Shown here piece by piece: positions 5,446-5,718 of a DNA stretch of 5,718 nucleotides. Every line of letters begins with the position of its first letter. The first letter of the stretch is position 1. Both the position numbers and the translations under genes were made by a program. Below the pieces are notes generated by a model. The model did not search any database. It worked only from the letters and a program-made list of their open reading frames with translations, and was not told where the DNA came from. The stretch comes from Candidatus Stahliibacteriota bacterium (GTDB taxonomy: Bacteria; Hydrothermota; Tepidihabitantia; SM23-42): assembly GCA_030613445.1 (NCBI GenBank), contig JAUWLY010000204.1, positions 1 to 5,718 on the forward strand. The letters run 5' to 3'.

Positions 5446-5718
5446 CTATTCTTTTGCGAAATTCAGACGGAGGTTTGTGAGCCGAGTTTGAACATCCTTT
5501 TTCTGTTCGGAGTTTAACTGTTCTTCCACGGTTTTGTAGAGGGCATCTATAGCATCAATGGCAAGCCTGGCTTCATTCAAATCCTTTTTATGTTTTTGCG
5601 TTTCAGGGTGAGCGATAAGGTCTAGATATGCCCATGCCTTAGCTTCTAAAGATAGCAGCGTTAGGTAGATGTAGTCCATGACTTTTATGGGTTCATCAAG
5701 CAAACGAGGTTGTTTTTC
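5446..5718 (-). CDS. DUF1844 domain protein, C-terminal part (5' end outside window)
   Basis: Ninety codons are open from the window edge to TAG at 5448-5446. The peptide fits DUF1844: a hydrophobic helix MDYIYLTLLSLEAKAWAYLDL, a short variable HPETQKHKK linker, then NEARLAIDAIDALYKTVEEQLNSEQ (family A-x-x-x-I-D-x-[IL]-x-x-L near a leucine/glutamate-rich helix), and the ending RLTNLRLNFAKE (family L-x-x-L-R-x-x-[FY]). It is probably all helical and cytosolic; the family has no known function. The frame continues past the edge, so the TTG at 5703 and the ATG at 5679 are not taken as starts. It lies upstream of the DUF2723 gene on the same strand, but with a repeat-filled 141-bp spacer, so shared transcription is uncertain. 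Confidence 0.75.
   Translation of the reverse strand, partial: EKQPRLLDEPIKVMDYIYLTLLSLEAKAWAYLDLIAHPETQKHKKDLNEARLAIDAIDALYKTVEEQLNSEQKKDVQTRLTNLRLNFAKE

Noticed and set aside
5677..5703. TTG at 5703 or ATG at 5679 as the start of the DUF1844 gene
   Set aside because: The frame is open to the window edge and family members have residues before this point, so the true start is probably outside.

Overview
The window looks like chromosomal DNA of a mid-to-low-GC bacterium, probably from an uncultivated anaerobic lineage. The protein families are bacterial: an RluA-type pseudouridine synthase, an NFACT/RqcH-like protein, DUF4870, carbamate kinase, a DUF2723 membrane glycosyltransferase and DUF1844. 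The sequence cannot settle the phylum. The repeat-rich intergenic style and the DUF2723 protein suggest something near the FCB group or candidate division WOR-3, but that is a low-confidence guess.

Layout. On the plus strand come the 3' end of an RluA-family gene (1-246), an NFACT-domain gene (295-1773), a 445-bp gene-free stretch full of inverted and short-period repeats (1774-2218), and a small membrane protein gene (2219-2560) with a clear promoter and a perfect Shine-Dalgarno. From 2601 onward every gene is on the minus strand. Read in transcription order these are the 3' part of a DUF1844 gene (5718-5446), a 140-bp spacer made mostly of degenerate 8-bp repeats, a 571-residue DUF2723 protein (5304-3589), and carbamate kinase (3545-2601). 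The kinase has its own promoter in the 43-bp gap upstream. The plus and minus blocks converge at about 2560-2640, where a perfect 9-bp inverted repeat could serve as a shared terminator.

Functionally this is a mix rather than one pathway. RluA and NFACT act on ribosomes and translation, carbamate kinase belongs to fermentative nitrogen and ATP metabolism, DUF2723 is a predicted polyprenyl-sugar-dependent GT-C transferase, and the two DUF proteins are of unknown role. I see no new multi-gene system, mobile element, CRISPR array or RNA gene.

The points worth a second look are: (i) the NFACT protein appears to lack the Asp-Arg pair needed for C-terminal tailing; (ii) the carbamate kinase promoter places the predicted transcription start on the ATG, so the mRNA would be leaderless; (iii) the intergenic spacers are built from degenerate 7-8-bp units, in inverted orientation in the first spacer, interleaved with two branched palindromes that share the same two words.
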